From: Mycobacterium noviomagense | GTDB lineage: Bacteria; Actinomycetota; Actinomycetes; Mycobacteriales; Mycobacteriaceae | Length of the DNA: 64,000 bases | Assembly (NCBI RefSeq): GCF_010731635.1 | Contig: NZ_AP022583.1 | Location: 1,054,001-1,118,000, forward strand | Direction of reading: 5' to 3' | Part shown: positions 7,968 to 17,427 of the stretch, piece after piece | Numbering within the stretch: the stretch's first letter is position 1 | Layout of the letters: each line of letters starts with the position of its first letter | Program-made: the position numbers and the translations under genes | Notes under the pieces: model-generated | The model's input: the letters and a program-made list of their open reading frames with translations, nothing else | The model's database searches: none | What the model was told of the DNA's origin: nothing

Positions 7968-9170
7968 GTGACAGTCGGCGCTACCAGCGACGTCTACTAC
8001 GACCCGTACAACGTTGAGCTCAACGCTGACCCCTACGGGATGTTCCGCAGGCTTCGTGAGGAAGCGCCCCTGTACTACAACGAGCAGCACGACTTCTATG
8101 CGCTGAGCCGGTTCGCCGATGTCGACCGGGCGCTGGTCGATTACGAGACTTTCAGCTCGGCGCGGGGTGCCATCCTCGAGCTGATCAAGGCGAACATCGA
8201 AATGCCGCCGGGCGTCCTGATCTTCGAAGACCCGCCGCTGCACGACGTCCACCGCAAGCTGCTGGCCCGAATGTTCACACCGCGCAAGGTCAACGCGCTG
8301 GAACCCAAGATCCGCGAATTCTGCGCTCGTTGTCTGGATCCCTTGGTCGGTGGCGACCGGTTCGACTTCGTCGCCGACCTCGGTGCTCAGATGCCGATGC
8401 GGGTGATCGGCATGCTGCTCGGCGTGCCCGAAGAAGATCAAGAAGCTGCCCGCGATTTCGCCAATGCCCAGATGCGCACAGAAGCGGGTCAGCCGATGAA
8501 GGCGTCCATGGACGGCATGGTCAGCGGCGAGTTCTTCGCCCAGTACATCGACTGGCGGGCCGAGCATCCCTCCGACGACATCATGACCGAACTGCTCACC
8601 GTCGAGTTCGAAGACGAGAAGGGAGTGTGGCGTCGACTCACCCGCGAAGAACTTCTGACCTACGTCAGCGTGGTCTCGGGTGCGGGCAATGAGACCACAA
8701 CCCGACTGATCGGCTGGACCGGCAAGGTGCTGGCCGAACATCCGGACCAGCGGCGCGAATTGGTGGAAAACCCCGCCCTTATCCCCAGGGCCATTGAGGA
8801 GCTGCTGCGCTTCGAGCCGCCGGCACCGCATGTCGCCCGCTACGTGACCCGCGATGTCGAGTGGTATGGGCAGACCGTGCCGGAGGGCAGCGTCATGATG
8901 ATGCTCATCGGCGCGGCGAACCGCGATCACCGCCAATTCCCGCCGGACGGAGACGTTTTCGACATTCACCGGGAACTGCGCCAACACCTCACGTTCAGTG
9001 TCGGCACTCACTACTGTCTGGGTTCGGCGCTGGCGCGTCTGGAGGGCCGAATTGCGCTCGAAGAGATTTTGAAGCGGTTCCCTGAGTGGGACGTCGATCT
9101 GACGAACGCCAAACTGTCCCCGACCTCTACCGTGCGCGGCTGGGAGTCGATGGTAGCCGTTATCCCCTGA
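7968..9170 (+). CDS. Cytochrome P450 monooxygenase
   Basis: A 400-residue soluble bacterial P450. The I-helix oxygen-activation motif is SGAGNETTTRLIG, the ExxR motif lies in IEELLRFEPP, and the heme-thiolate loop is FSVGTHYCLGSALARLEG with Cys near residue 350. It has no membrane anchor, so it needs a ferredoxin and reductase. A [3Fe-4S] ferredoxin is encoded at 19917, but next to another P450. It starts a small plus-strand operon with two SDR dehydrogenases. Hydroxylation followed by alcohol oxidation is the obvious combined role. Start GTG. I do not assign a CYP number. Confidence 0.93.
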   Translation: MTVGATSDVYYDPYNVELNADPYGMFRRLREEAPLYYNEQHDFYALSRFADVDRALVDYETFSSARGAILELIKANIEMPPGVLIFEDPPLHDVHRKLLARMFTPRKVNALEPKIREFCARCLDPLVGGDRFDFVADLGAQMPMRVIGMLLGVPEEDQEAARDFANAQMRTEAGQPMKASMDGMVSGEFFAQYIDWRAEHPSDDIMTELLTVEFEDEKGVWRRLTREELLTYVSVVSGAGNETTTRLIGWTGKVLAEHPDQRRELVENPALIPRAIEELLRFEPPAPHVARYVTRDVEWYGQTVPEGSVMMMLIGAANRDHRQFPPDGDVFDIHRELRQHLTFSVGTHYCLGSALARLEGRIALEEILKRFPEWDVDLTNAKLSPTSTVRGWESMVAVIP

Positions 9171-9197
9171 GCCCGATCTGAAAGAAACGAGGTAACG

Positions 9198-10034
9198 ATG
9201 ACTGGGCGAGTCGAAGGCAAGGTCGCATTCATCACCGGCGCAGCGCGGGGGCAAGGTCGCGCGCATGCGGTGCGATTGGCGCAGGAGGGTGCCGACATCA
9301 TTGCCGTCGACATCTGCAAGCCGATCGAAAGCGTCCAGATTCCGCTTGCGACCCCGGAGGATCTGGCCGAGACCGCCGATCTGGTGAAAGGCCAGAACCG
9401 CCGCGTCTATACCGCCGAAGTCGACGTCCGTGACTACAAAGCACTGAAAGCTGCGGTAGACGCTGGTGTGGAGCAGCTGGGCAGGCTGGACATCATCGTG
9501 GCCAACGCGGGCATCGGCAATGGTGGGGCAACGCTCGACAAAACCAGCGAACGAGACTGGACCGACATGATCGACGTCAACCTCTCCGGCGTCTGGAAGA
9601 CGGTGAAAGCCGGTGTGCCACATATCCTCTCGGGCGGCCGCGGCGGATCGATCATCTTGACCAGTTCAGTCGGCGGGCTGAAGGCCTATCCGCACACCGG
9701 TCACTATGTGGCGGCCAAGCACGGCGTCGTCGGGCTGATGCGCACGTTCGCAGTCGAACTGGGCCAGCACATGATTCGCGTCAATTCAGTGCACCCGACC
9801 AATGTGAACACTCCGTTGTTCATGAATGAGGGCACGATGAAACTGTTCCGGCCGGACTTGGAGAACCCCGGGCCCGACGACATGAAGGTCGTCGCGCAGA
9901 TGATGCACACGCTGCCGATCGGCTGGGTGGAACCCGAAGACATCAGCAACGCGGTGCTGTTCTTGGCTTCGGACGAGGCCCGCTACATCACCGGTGTGAC
10001 ACTTCCGGTCGACGCGGGCAGCTGCCTGAAGTAG
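9198..10034 (+). CDS. Mycofactocin-coupled SDR family oxidoreductase
   Basis: A 278-residue short-chain dehydrogenase. The cofactor motif is TGAARGQGRAHAVRLAQEGAD, followed by IIAVDIC and an inserted segment before the second strand. This is the hallmark of the mycofactocin-associated SDR subfamily, in which NAD stays bound and electrons leave through mycofactocin. The active site YVAAKHG and the motif NAG are intact. Placed 27 bases after a P450, it probably oxidises an alcohol made by the hydroxylase. The RBS GAGG before ATG 9198 supports the start. Confidence 0.9.
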   Translation: MTGRVEGKVAFITGAARGQGRAHAVRLAQEGADIIAVDICKPIESVQIPLATPEDLAETADLVKGQNRRVYTAEVDVRDYKALKAAVDAGVEQLGRLDIIVANAGIGNGGATLDKTSERDWTDMIDVNLSGVWKTVKAGVPHILSGGRGGSIILTSSVGGLKAYPHTGHYVAAKHGVVGLMRTFAVELGQHMIRVNSVHPTNVNTPLFMNEGTMKLFRPDLENPGPDDMKVVAQMMHTLPIGWVEPEDISNAVLFLASDEARYITGVTLPVDAGSCLK

Positions 10035-10052
10035 GCGCGTAAGGTCCCGTCT

Positions 10053-10880
10053 ATGGACGGATTCACCGGGCGCGGCGCAGTCATCACGGGCGGCGCGAGT
10101 GGAATTGGCTTGGCCACCGCCAGGGAACTCGCCCGCCGCGGGGCCACCGTGGTGCTGGCAGACATCGAACAACCTGCGCTGGAACGAGCGGTCAACCAGC
10201 TGCGCGGCGAGGGACTCGACGCGCACGGCGTCGTCTGCGATGTCCGTCACCTGAACCAGGTGGGTCACCTTGCCGATGAGGCGTTCCGCCTGCTGGGCAG
10301 GGTGCATGTGGTGTTCAACAACGCCGGTATCGCGGTGGCCGGTCCGATGACACAGATGACACACGACGACTGGCGGTGGGTGATCGACGTCGACCTCTGG
10401 GGGCCCATTCACGGCGTCGAGGTCTTCCTGCCCAGGCTGCTCGAGCAGGGCGAAGGCGGGCATCTGCTGTTCACCTCATCGTTCGCGGGTCTGGTGACCA
10501 ATATCGGCCTGGGGCCGTATTCCGTTGCCAAGTACGGCGTCGTCGCACTCGCTGAATCGCTTGCTCGCGAAGTCAAATCAGCAGGCATCGGCGTGTCGGT
10601 GTTGTGTCCGATGCTCGTCGCTACGAATATCGCCGATTCCGTGCGTAACCGCACCGCCGACTACGGAGGCTCGCCGACGCTGAGAGACCCTGGCCAAGTT
10701 GCCACGGGTGACAACGTCGTCCTCGACGCCGCCGACGTCGCGCGTCTGACCGTCGAGTCAATGCTGGCCGGCCGACTCTACATATTGCCGCACCAGGCCG
10801 CGCGGGCCTCGATCCGACGCAGGTTCGAGCGCATCGACCGTGCCTTCGACGAGCAGGCCGCCGAGGGGTGGGAACACTAG
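10053..10880 (+). CDS. Short-chain dehydrogenase/reductase
   Basis: A 275-residue classical SDR with TGGASGIG near residue 12, an acidic residue after the second strand (LADIE, favouring NAD), NNAGIAVAG, and the active site YSVAKYG. The C-terminal extension after the Rossmann fold (about 60 residues, basic) resembles SDRs annotated as acting on long or bulky substrates. It follows the mycofactocin-type SDR by 18 bases and ends 5 bases before a convergent SDR gene. The substrate cannot be read from the sequence. Confidence 0.88.
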   Translation: MDGFTGRGAVITGGASGIGLATARELARRGATVVLADIEQPALERAVNQLRGEGLDAHGVVCDVRHLNQVGHLADEAFRLLGRVHVVFNNAGIAVAGPMTQMTHDDWRWVIDVDLWGPIHGVEVFLPRLLEQGEGGHLLFTSSFAGLVTNIGLGPYSVAKYGVVALAESLAREVKSAGIGVSVLCPMLVATNIADSVRNRTADYGGSPTLRDPGQVATGDNVVLDAADVARLTVESMLAGRLYILPHQAARASIRRRFERIDRAFDEQAAEGWEH

Positions 10881-10885
10881 TCGCG

Positions 10886-11689
10886 TCAGCCGGGGCCGAA
10901 TCGGAACTGGCCGGTCTGCGGGTGGCGATACCATCCACCGGCGGCATGGGTTCCGCCGTCGACGTGCAGGGTTTCCCCGGTGAGGTAGCTCGCCATGTCG
11001 GATGCGAGAAACACTGCTGCGCTGGCAATTTCGTCAACGCTACCCGGGCGGCCCATCGGGATGGCGTGTCCGATCTCGTTGAGTTCGCCGTAGCTGAGGT
11101 TGGCCAGCCCTTCCGTCACGGTGACATCCGGCGCGATTGCGTTGACGCGGATACCGTGTGGGGCGAGCTCGAATGCCGCCGTCTTGGTGTAGTTGATCAC
11201 CCCGGCTTTGGCTGCGGCGTATGCGGCGAATCCCGGTGCGGCGCGTACACCTTCGATGGACGTCAGGTTGATGACACTACCTGGCAGGCCGGCGGCAACC
11301 AGCTGGCGCGCCACCCGCTGGGTGCAGAGCAGCACATGGCGCAAGTTCGCTCGATAGAGCGCGTCCCAGCCGTTTTCGCTGGTTTCGAGCAGCGGGGAGG
11401 AGAACGTGCCGCCGGCATTGTTGACCAGGATCGTCACCGGGCCCAGTTCAGTGTTTGTGCGCTGCAGGGCAGCGTCGATCTGCGCGCTGTCGCGCACGTC
11501 GGTCGTAATGCCCAGTGCTCCTATGGAATTGGCGGCCGACTTGCAGCTGTCGGCGTCACGTTCCCAAATAGCAACCGAGGCGCCGAAAGCCGCCATGCCG
11601 GCCGCTATGCCGCGCCCGATGCCGGCGCCCCCGCCGGTCACCACTGCGACACGGCCGGTCAGCTGAATGTCGGATGGGCTGATCGCCAC
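10886..11689 (-). CDS. Short-chain dehydrogenase/reductase
   Basis: A 267-residue classical SDR: TGGGAGIGRG cofactor loop, NNAGG, Ser of INLTSIEG, active site YAAAKAG, and the C-terminal ETLHVDGGT typical of FabG-like enzymes. It is the last gene of a long minus-strand run that starts at 21648. It lies 12 bases downstream of the double CoA-transferase, so it most likely oxidises a 3-hydroxyacyl-CoA or a cyclic alcohol intermediate in that pathway (inference). Confidence 0.88.
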   Translation of the reverse strand: MAISPSDIQLTGRVAVVTGGGAGIGRGIAAGMAAFGASVAIWERDADSCKSAANSIGALGITTDVRDSAQIDAALQRTNTELGPVTILVNNAGGTFSSPLLETSENGWDALYRANLRHVLLCTQRVARQLVAAGLPGSVINLTSIEGVRAAPGFAAYAAAKAGVINYTKTAAFELAPHGIRVNAIAPDVTVTEGLANLSYGELNEIGHAIPMGRPGSVDEIASAAVFLASDMASYLTGETLHVDGGTHAAGGWYRHPQTGQFRFGPG

Positions 11690-11701
11690 GCAACTACCAT
11701 C

Positions 11702-14110
11702 TCATGCTCGGGCGGTTTTCCTGCCGTAGCCGGCGGGCGTTTGGCCGATGACGCCATCGGCCTCGAGGTCGGCGATCTCCTGCTCGGTCAGGCCCAGCTC
11801 GGCGAACAGCTCCTGGTTGTGCTGCCCGAGCAGCGGTGCGGGAAGAACGTGGAAGCGTTCCGGTCTCTGTGAGAGCCGCGTGGGAAGCGTGCTGTGTGGG
11901 GCGGGCGCATTGACCGGATGTCCGACGTCTTCGAAAAAGCCGCGGAAGGCCAGCTGCGGCAACGCGGTTTGTCGATGTGGCTGCATCACTGTGGCCACCG
12001 GTACCCCGGCGTCCCATAGACAGCGGACGATGTCGTCGCCGCTTCGTTGCTGACACCACGCAACCAATTGCTCGTCGATGAGGTCGTGCTGTTCTCGCCG
12101 ACCTGCGATCGTCGACAGTTCCGGGTCTGTGGCCCACTGCGGCCGTCCGAGCGCTTCGCACAGGGCTGCCCACTGCTCGTCGGTTGCTACGGCGATCGCC
12201 ACCCAGCTGTCAATCCGGCCGAACTCGTCGACATCGGCGGTCTGGTAGAGGTTTTGGGGCGCCGCAGTAGGTCCACGGTTGCCCGCACGTTCCAGCAGTG
12301 CACCGTACGCGGAGTACTCGATGACCTGCTCGGCGGCGATGTTCAGGGCGGCATCGACCATCGCCGCTTCCACCATCACGCCCTGACCGGTGCGTCGGCG
12401 GTGCTCGAGCGCCACCAGTAGAGCAGTGACGGCATGTATGCCCGCGTTGGGATCGCCGATCGTGTACGGCTCGTAGGGATTGCGGTCCGGATAGCCCGTC
12501 AGCCAGCTCAACCCGGCGGCTGCTTCGATGACGTATGCAAAGGCCGGGTTGTCGCGCCAAGGCCCGTCGAGTCCGAATCCGGGCATTCGGAGCAGGATCG
12601 CGTCGGATCGAATCGCTTGGATAGCAGCGAAATCCAACCCGATCTGGTCCAGCACCCTGGGAGTGAAGTTCTCGGCAATCACGTCGCATGTTGCCACGAA
12701 GCGGCGCAACAGGTCGCGGCCGCGTTCGCTTTGCAGGTCGAGTGTCACGCCTTTTTTGTTGGTGTTGAGCGCCGAGAAGATCGGCGACTTTTCCCACCAC
12801 TGTTCTTCGGTCACCGGGATGCCGGCGATCAGCCGGGTGCCGTCGGGTCGGCGGGTCGACTCAACATGAATGACGTCGGCGCCGAGCATGGCCAGAAAAT
12901 GCGTGCAGCAGGGGCCGGCCCAAAACGTCGTCATATCCAGAACCCGAAGGCCACTTAGCGGCAACTGAGGCGCGCGGTCATGGGTCGGATGAGACGCTGC
13001 CGGCCGCGACCGGCGATACCGCGCGGTGTGCTCCCCGAGTCGCGGCGCGGGCTGCGGCGGACGAAGTCGTGCGGACTGCATGCGGTAGGGCGGTCCCGGT
13101 TGGCGGAAGCCGCCGCTTGGGTTGCTGACGAAAGATCCGCGGGCCTGGAAGTGGTCGAGGTCGGCGATCGTGGCGCCGTTGGCGACCGGGGCGTTGGGAA
13201 TGCGGAACGCCGTTGCCAATTCCCGTATTTCATCGACGGTGTGGTCACGCACCCACGCGTAGAGTTCGTCGGCCTTATCGTTCGCCTGCTCGGTGATCGA
13301 CAGCGGCGACTCCTCGTCGATCCAGTCGTCGTGGCCGGTCATCGCGCACAGGTCGAACCACTGCTGAGCCGTGCCGCAGCCGAGGTCGACGAGACCGTCC
13401 TTGGCTTGGGCAATCCCGGGCACGGTCAGCTTCCGCGCATCCCGCCACGGGCGGCCCAGCATCTCGAAATAGGTGACCGGGTAATAAGTGAGACCGAGAA
13501 TCTGAGTCTCCAGCATGGACAGATCGACAAGCTGGCCACCGCATCGTCGATGCGCAAGCGTTATTGCGCTCGCGTATGCTCCGGCCAGGTATTCCCCGAC
13601 CTGGCCGCCCACGAAAACGGGTGCCCGATCGGGCGATCCGCGGCCCAGCCCCACGATTCCGCCCGACCATGCCTGCAGTGTGAACTCGGTCGCCGCACGG
13701 TCATGCCATGGCCCATCGAGGCCGAATGGTGTTATCGCGGTGACGGTCAGATGGGGATGGCGACGGTGTATCTCGGCGGGGGCGAAGGCGGGGTGTTCGG
13801 TGATCTGGGATCCGCGCGACCACACCACCGCCTCGGCGGCGGCGAGCAGCTCGTCGACGAAGCTGATGTCAGCGTCGATGTGCGGGTCGGCGACGACGCT
13901 GTGCTTGGAGCAACCAAAGAATTTGAAGAGTGCACCGTCGTCTCCGGGCTGGATGTGAGCGCCAGATGCCGACCACTGGCGCAGTGGATCTCCTTGTGGC
14001 TGCTCTACTTTGATCACCTGTGCGCCGCCGTCGGCCAGCAGCTTGGTGCAGTAGGCGCCGGCGATACCGATGGACAGGTCGACGACGAGGTATCCGTTCA
14101 GCGGCTCCAC
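11702..14110 (-). CDS. Tandem-domain CaiB/BaiF (family III) CoA-transferase
   Basis: An 802-residue protein made of two fused CaiB/BaiF-like units, about residues 1-370 and 385-790, joined by a basic, proline-rich linker. Family III enzymes move CoA between carboxylic acids through an aspartyl-CoA intermediate. The N-terminal unit keeps the aspartate position (QLVDLSMLE). The C-terminal unit has glutamate at the matching place (VEAAMVDAALN), a variant seen in part of this family. Most family members have one domain and dimerise as interlocked rings, so the fusion may form a pseudo-dimer. Start GTG. It sits between crotonase and SDR genes and probably activates or recycles a CoA ester. Confidence 0.9.
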   Translation of the reverse strand: MEPLNGYLVVDLSIGIAGAYCTKLLADGGAQVIKVEQPQGDPLRQWSASGAHIQPGDDGALFKFFGCSKHSVVADPHIDADISFVDELLAAAEAVVWSRGSQITEHPAFAPAEIHRRHPHLTVTAITPFGLDGPWHDRAATEFTLQAWSGGIVGLGRGSPDRAPVFVGGQVGEYLAGAYASAITLAHRRCGGQLVDLSMLETQILGLTYYPVTYFEMLGRPWRDARKLTVPGIAQAKDGLVDLGCGTAQQWFDLCAMTGHDDWIDEESPLSITEQANDKADELYAWVRDHTVDEIRELATAFRIPNAPVANGATIADLDHFQARGSFVSNPSGGFRQPGPPYRMQSARLRPPQPAPRLGEHTARYRRSRPAASHPTHDRAPQLPLSGLRVLDMTTFWAGPCCTHFLAMLGADVIHVESTRRPDGTRLIAGIPVTEEQWWEKSPIFSALNTNKKGVTLDLQSERGRDLLRRFVATCDVIAENFTPRVLDQIGLDFAAIQAIRSDAILLRMPGFGLDGPWRDNPAFAYVIEAAAGLSWLTGYPDRNPYEPYTIGDPNAGIHAVTALLVALEHRRRTGQGVMVEAAMVDAALNIAAEQVIEYSAYGALLERAGNRGPTAAPQNLYQTADVDEFGRIDSWVAIAVATDEQWAALCEALGRPQWATDPELSTIAGRREQHDLIDEQLVAWCQQRSGDDIVRCLWDAGVPVATVMQPHRQTALPQLAFRGFFEDVGHPVNAPAPHSTLPTRLSQRPERFHVLPAPLLGQHNQELFAELGLTEQEIADLEADGVIGQTPAGYGRKTARA

Positions 14111-14113
14111 GAC

Positions 14114-15067
14114 TTAGCCGTTCCGAGTGCGGCTGGACTTGCTCAGCCGGAAGCCCGGCGGGAACTTGCTGTCGTTGTCTTTAACCGCGTCGCTTAGGCC
14201 GTGGTCGATCGCGTCGCCCATTTGCAGGTCGTCGGCGTCGTAATGGATGTGGCTGCCCATTGATTCGAAGAACGCCGACAGGAGGCTGCCCATATATTCG
14301 CCCTGGTACTGCTTGACCACTTCGAAGAACATTTTCTGCATGAAAACGGTGTCAGTCGGTCGGTTACGCGCACACGCCAGCGCGTACTTCTGCACTTCGG
14401 CTTCGAGCTGTTCCCGCGGCACCACCTTGTTGAGGAAGTTGCACTGGAACATCTCCTCGGCGGTGAATGGGCGTCCGGTGAACACCATTTCCTGAAACTT
14501 GCGCAGCCCCATGGTTTGGACCCACGTCCACATCCGCGGGCCCCACCCGTAATACCGGAAAGACGGGTGCCCGAAGAGCGCGTCGTCGGAAGAGATCACC
14601 AGGTCGGCGTCGGCGGCCTGGTAGAAATGCCAGCCGTAGCAGTAGCCTTTCGCCTCGACGATGCTGATTTTCCTGAAGTCCTGCAGCGCACGGTTTCCGG
14701 CCTGCGGGTTCGCAAACCATGCGCTGATCGTCGCGCCGTAACGAAACGATCCTTTGGGCGGGTAGCGGATTCCGTCGTTTTCGAGCCGCAGTTCGGCCAG
14801 CCGGAAATCGGGCGAGACTTGGCCTTCCATGAACTCCGGAAGATCAGCGCCGCTGCCGAAGTCGTCGCCGACACCGCGAATGACCACCACCTTGACATCG
14901 TCGTCGACGGTGGCGGCGTGCAGCAGATCGGCGTAGCGCAGTCGCGCCGCCGAAATGGGCGCATTGAGGAACTCGGGCCGGTTGAATGTGATCGTCGCGA
15001 TCTTGGTTTCCGGATCCTTCGCGTAGAGGATGATTTCCTCCGGCGAAGGACGTTGGCTCTCAACCAT
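14114..15067 (-). CDS. Enoyl-CoA hydratase/isomerase (crotonase) family protein
   Basis: A 317-residue crotonase-fold protein. Family signs are ITFNRPEFLNAPISAA, VVIRGVGDDFGSGADLPEF (oxyanion-hole region), and KGYCYGWHFYQAADADLVIS. The usual catalytic glutamates of hydratases are not obvious. With an extra C-terminal region it resembles divergent crotonases acting on cyclic or bulky CoA esters. ATG 15067 overlaps the upstream peptidase-like gene by 8 bases. An in-frame ATG at 15220 would place 51 unrelated residues before the fold and is rejected. It lies in an operon with CoA-transferase and M24 proteins. Confidence 0.86.
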   Translation of the reverse strand: MVESQRPSPEEIILYAKDPETKIATITFNRPEFLNAPISAARLRYADLLHAATVDDDVKVVVIRGVGDDFGSGADLPEFMEGQVSPDFRLAELRLENDGIRYPPKGSFRYGATISAWFANPQAGNRALQDFRKISIVEAKGYCYGWHFYQAADADLVISSDDALFGHPSFRYYGWGPRMWTWVQTMGLRKFQEMVFTGRPFTAEEMFQCNFLNKVVPREQLEAEVQKYALACARNRPTDTVFMQKMFFEVVKQYQGEYMGSLLSAFFESMGSHIHYDADDLQMGDAIDHGLSDAVKDNDSKFPPGFRLSKSSRTRNG

Positions 15068-16193
15068 TCGGCACGCCCACCGCAGCGTTCGGACTCGTCG
15101 TAAGCACCTCAGGGCCGTCGGGAGTAACCAGCACAGCCTCGCGGCCGAACACCGCTCCGACGCCGCGCTCCCAGATGTAGCCGGTGACCGCGAGCACCAT
15201 GCCGGGCTCCAGCCGTTCATCGGCGGCGGTCGCGGGCAGATGCTGGGAAACGACCGGAGGGTCGAATCCCATGCCCAACCCGCGCGCTACCGGCATGGGC
15301 GGCAGCGGCTCGCCTGCGGCTTGGTAAGCGGCCAGCAGGTCGCTGGCCGGTGCTGCGGGCCGGCACGCATCGTAGAGCTTGTGCCACAACGCCTCCCAAC
15401 GCCGGTACAGGCCCGGGGCTGCGTCCGGTTCGCCGACCGGCCACGTGCGGCCGACCTCGCCGGTGTAGCCGCCGGCGAGCACGCCCGCGGACAACGCCAC
15501 CAGATCGCCGGAGCGCACCAACCCGTCGTCGCTCCCCCGCCGCCACGGGTGATCGCGTGAGGTCACCCATGCGACGTCCTGGATTGACGGGGTGCTCACC
15601 CCGCCTGCCGTCATGGCCTCCAGCAGGACACCGGCCAAGGTGTTCTCGCTGACTCCGGGGCGCAGCTCGGCCACCGCCGCCGCCAACGCGTGCTCGGCCA
15701 CCCGTATTGCCTCGCGCAGGGCCTGCACCTCTTCCGGTGTCTTGATGCGGCGAGCGTAGCGCATGGCCGGCTCCCCGTCGACCAGCTGCGCGTTGGGGAA
15801 GGCCATCGGCAGCAGCTGGGCAAATCCCGGCGAAAGCGCGTCGGTGCCAACGCGTTTCGCGGTCGCCGCCCCGTCGATGCGTTGCAGCACCGAGATGGTG
15901 TTCATCGGGTTCCACGCGATGCCGTACAAGTTTTCGTGCGGGATGTCATCAGGCACGCCCTCGTCCCAGGTGCTGAGCAGATGGATCGCCTTGGTTTCGC
16001 GAACCACCACACAGGTCGGGCCGAACGGGCGGGTGCCGGCCACCCACAGTTGCGGTGCTCCAGCCACATAGCGCACGTTGGCTTGGCGCCCCAACACCAA
16101 GACGTCGAGGTCGTGTGCCGCCATCTGGGCGAATGCCCGCTCCCGGCGCCCCACACGCAGAGCCCGCTCGTCGGGCAGGACCTCAGTTTTCAT
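15060..16193 (-). CDS. M24 (creatinase/aminopeptidase P) fold protein lacking metal ligands
   Basis: A 377-residue protein with the two-domain pita-bread layout of M24 enzymes. Compared with its intact neighbour (16183-17418), the metal ligands are lost: the first Asp is Ser (S235, in GDLVALS), the second is Glu246 (YTGEVGRTW), the GHG histidine is replaced (ARGLGMG), and the two Glu positions are Thr and Arg (LAVTGY; FGREAVLVT). It is therefore probably a metal-free hydrolase of the creatinase kind or a non-catalytic partner. It overlaps the intact M24 gene by 11 bases, so the two may form a complex. Confidence 0.86.
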   Translation of the reverse strand: MKTEVLPDERALRVGRRERAFAQMAAHDLDVLVLGRQANVRYVAGAPQLWVAGTRPFGPTCVVVRETKAIHLLSTWDEGVPDDIPHENLYGIAWNPMNTISVLQRIDGAATAKRVGTDALSPGFAQLLPMAFPNAQLVDGEPAMRYARRIKTPEEVQALREAIRVAEHALAAAVAELRPGVSENTLAGVLLEAMTAGGVSTPSIQDVAWVTSRDHPWRRGSDDGLVRSGDLVALSAGVLAGGYTGEVGRTWPVGEPDAAPGLYRRWEALWHKLYDACRPAAPASDLLAAYQAAGEPLPPMPVARGLGMGFDPPVVSQHLPATAADERLEPGMVLAVTGYIWERGVGAVFGREAVLVTPDGPEVLTTSPNAAVGVPNG

Positions 16194-17418
16194 AAGGATG
16201 GTATGGGTAGTCCGTCAACGCAATCCAGCCTTTCTCGGTGGTGACGACGACCTCTTCGCTGCGGTAGCCGCCGGTGCCGTCCTCCCACACCACCGGCTCC
16301 AGCACCAGCACCATTCCCGGCTCGAAGACGAAATTCTCGTCGAACTCATCGCCGAGATCGGTTCCGATCATTGGCGCTTCGGCTGCGTTCACCCCGATGC
16401 CGTGGCCCAGATAGAAGTGCGGCAGCCATGGCCGCGTGCCGCCGTTGGCTTTGGTCGCTGCGCGGCCCAGTTCCGCGGCGGTCGTGCCGGCGCGGAGCAC
16501 CTCGAGCACTGCGGCCATGATCTCCCGCCACTTGTCGAACTGGGCTTGCTGGCGTGGTGTGGGATCGCGGCCGACGATCCAGGTGCGGCCGAAATCGGAG
16601 CAATAGCCGTGATAGGTGATGCTGACGTCGGTCCACAACACGTCACCTTCGGCGAGTTCGCGCTCGGTGGTCAACAGTGGCAACGCCAAGTCACCGTGTG
16701 TGGTCCACACCCCGTCTGCTTTGCTACGCGGCATAACCTGCCAGATCGGCTCAAGCATGCTGGCCATCGCGCCCAGCTCGAATGCCCGGCGCAAGAAACT
16801 GGCCGATAGGTCGATCTGGCGGATCCCCGGGGCAAGCGCCGCCTGGACATCGACCATGGCTTCATCGGTGATGCGACACGCCTTGCGAATACAGGCTAAT
16901 TCGTCACGCGTTTTGACGACCTTGGCTGCGCCGATCACCTGAGCGGCGTCCACCGGCCGCCCTGACGGAAACAACTGCTGTTGTGCTCGGCGCATGGCTC
17001 CGGTGAGTTCGTCCACCGCGACCACTGCACCGGCGGGGATCACATCGCGGAGCACTTCGGCGAAGTGCCGCACACCCTCGTCGAATTCTAAATAGACCGG
17101 GCCGTGCAGATGGTCAGCCGGAAGCCCGGACTCCGAGGTGGTGCCTTCGCGGAAGGGCAAAAACAGGTGCGGCCACGGGTCGTCGGCGAGCACTACCGCA
17201 ACCGGGCGTTCGACGTAGGACAAGCCGGCGTCGCCCAGCGGCCAACTCACCCCGGTGGCATAGACGACGTTGCTGTTGCCGAGCAGGACCAACGCGTCGA
17301 CACCACTGTCGCCCATTGCCGATCGCAGCCGAGCACTGGTCTCCGATCGCATCCGGGTCAGGTCGGGTGCCTGCGGGATGTCGAGCGCAGACGACGGTGT
17401 CTGCATGAATGTCGTCAC
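16183..17418 (-). CDS. M24 family metallopeptidase-like hydrolase
   Basis: A 411-residue M24-fold protein with all five metal ligands present: Asp in VLWTDVS, Asp in GYCSDFGRTW, His in LGHGIGVN, Glu in VLVLEPVVW and Glu in RSEEVVVTT. Family members are Xaa-Pro peptidases, creatinases or C-N/C-S hydrolases. In a catabolic operon without peptide genes, an amide- or ectoine-like substrate is as likely as a peptide (inference). The start is GTG 17418; the in-frame ATG of MQTPSS, four residues in, is an alternative. It is followed by the degenerate paralogue. Confidence 0.88.
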   Translation of the reverse strand: MTTFMQTPSSALDIPQAPDLTRMRSETSARLRSAMGDSGVDALVLLGNSNVVYATGVSWPLGDAGLSYVERPVAVVLADDPWPHLFLPFREGTTSESGLPADHLHGPVYLEFDEGVRHFAEVLRDVIPAGAVVAVDELTGAMRRAQQQLFPSGRPVDAAQVIGAAKVVKTRDELACIRKACRITDEAMVDVQAALAPGIRQIDLSASFLRRAFELGAMASMLEPIWQVMPRSKADGVWTTHGDLALPLLTTERELAEGDVLWTDVSITYHGYCSDFGRTWIVGRDPTPRQQAQFDKWREIMAAVLEVLRAGTTAAELGRAATKANGGTRPWLPHFYLGHGIGVNAAEAPMIGTDLGDEFDENFVFEPGMVLVLEPVVWEDGTGGYRSEEVVVTTEKGWIALTDYPYHPYEN

Positions 17419-17427
17419 GAAACCGCC

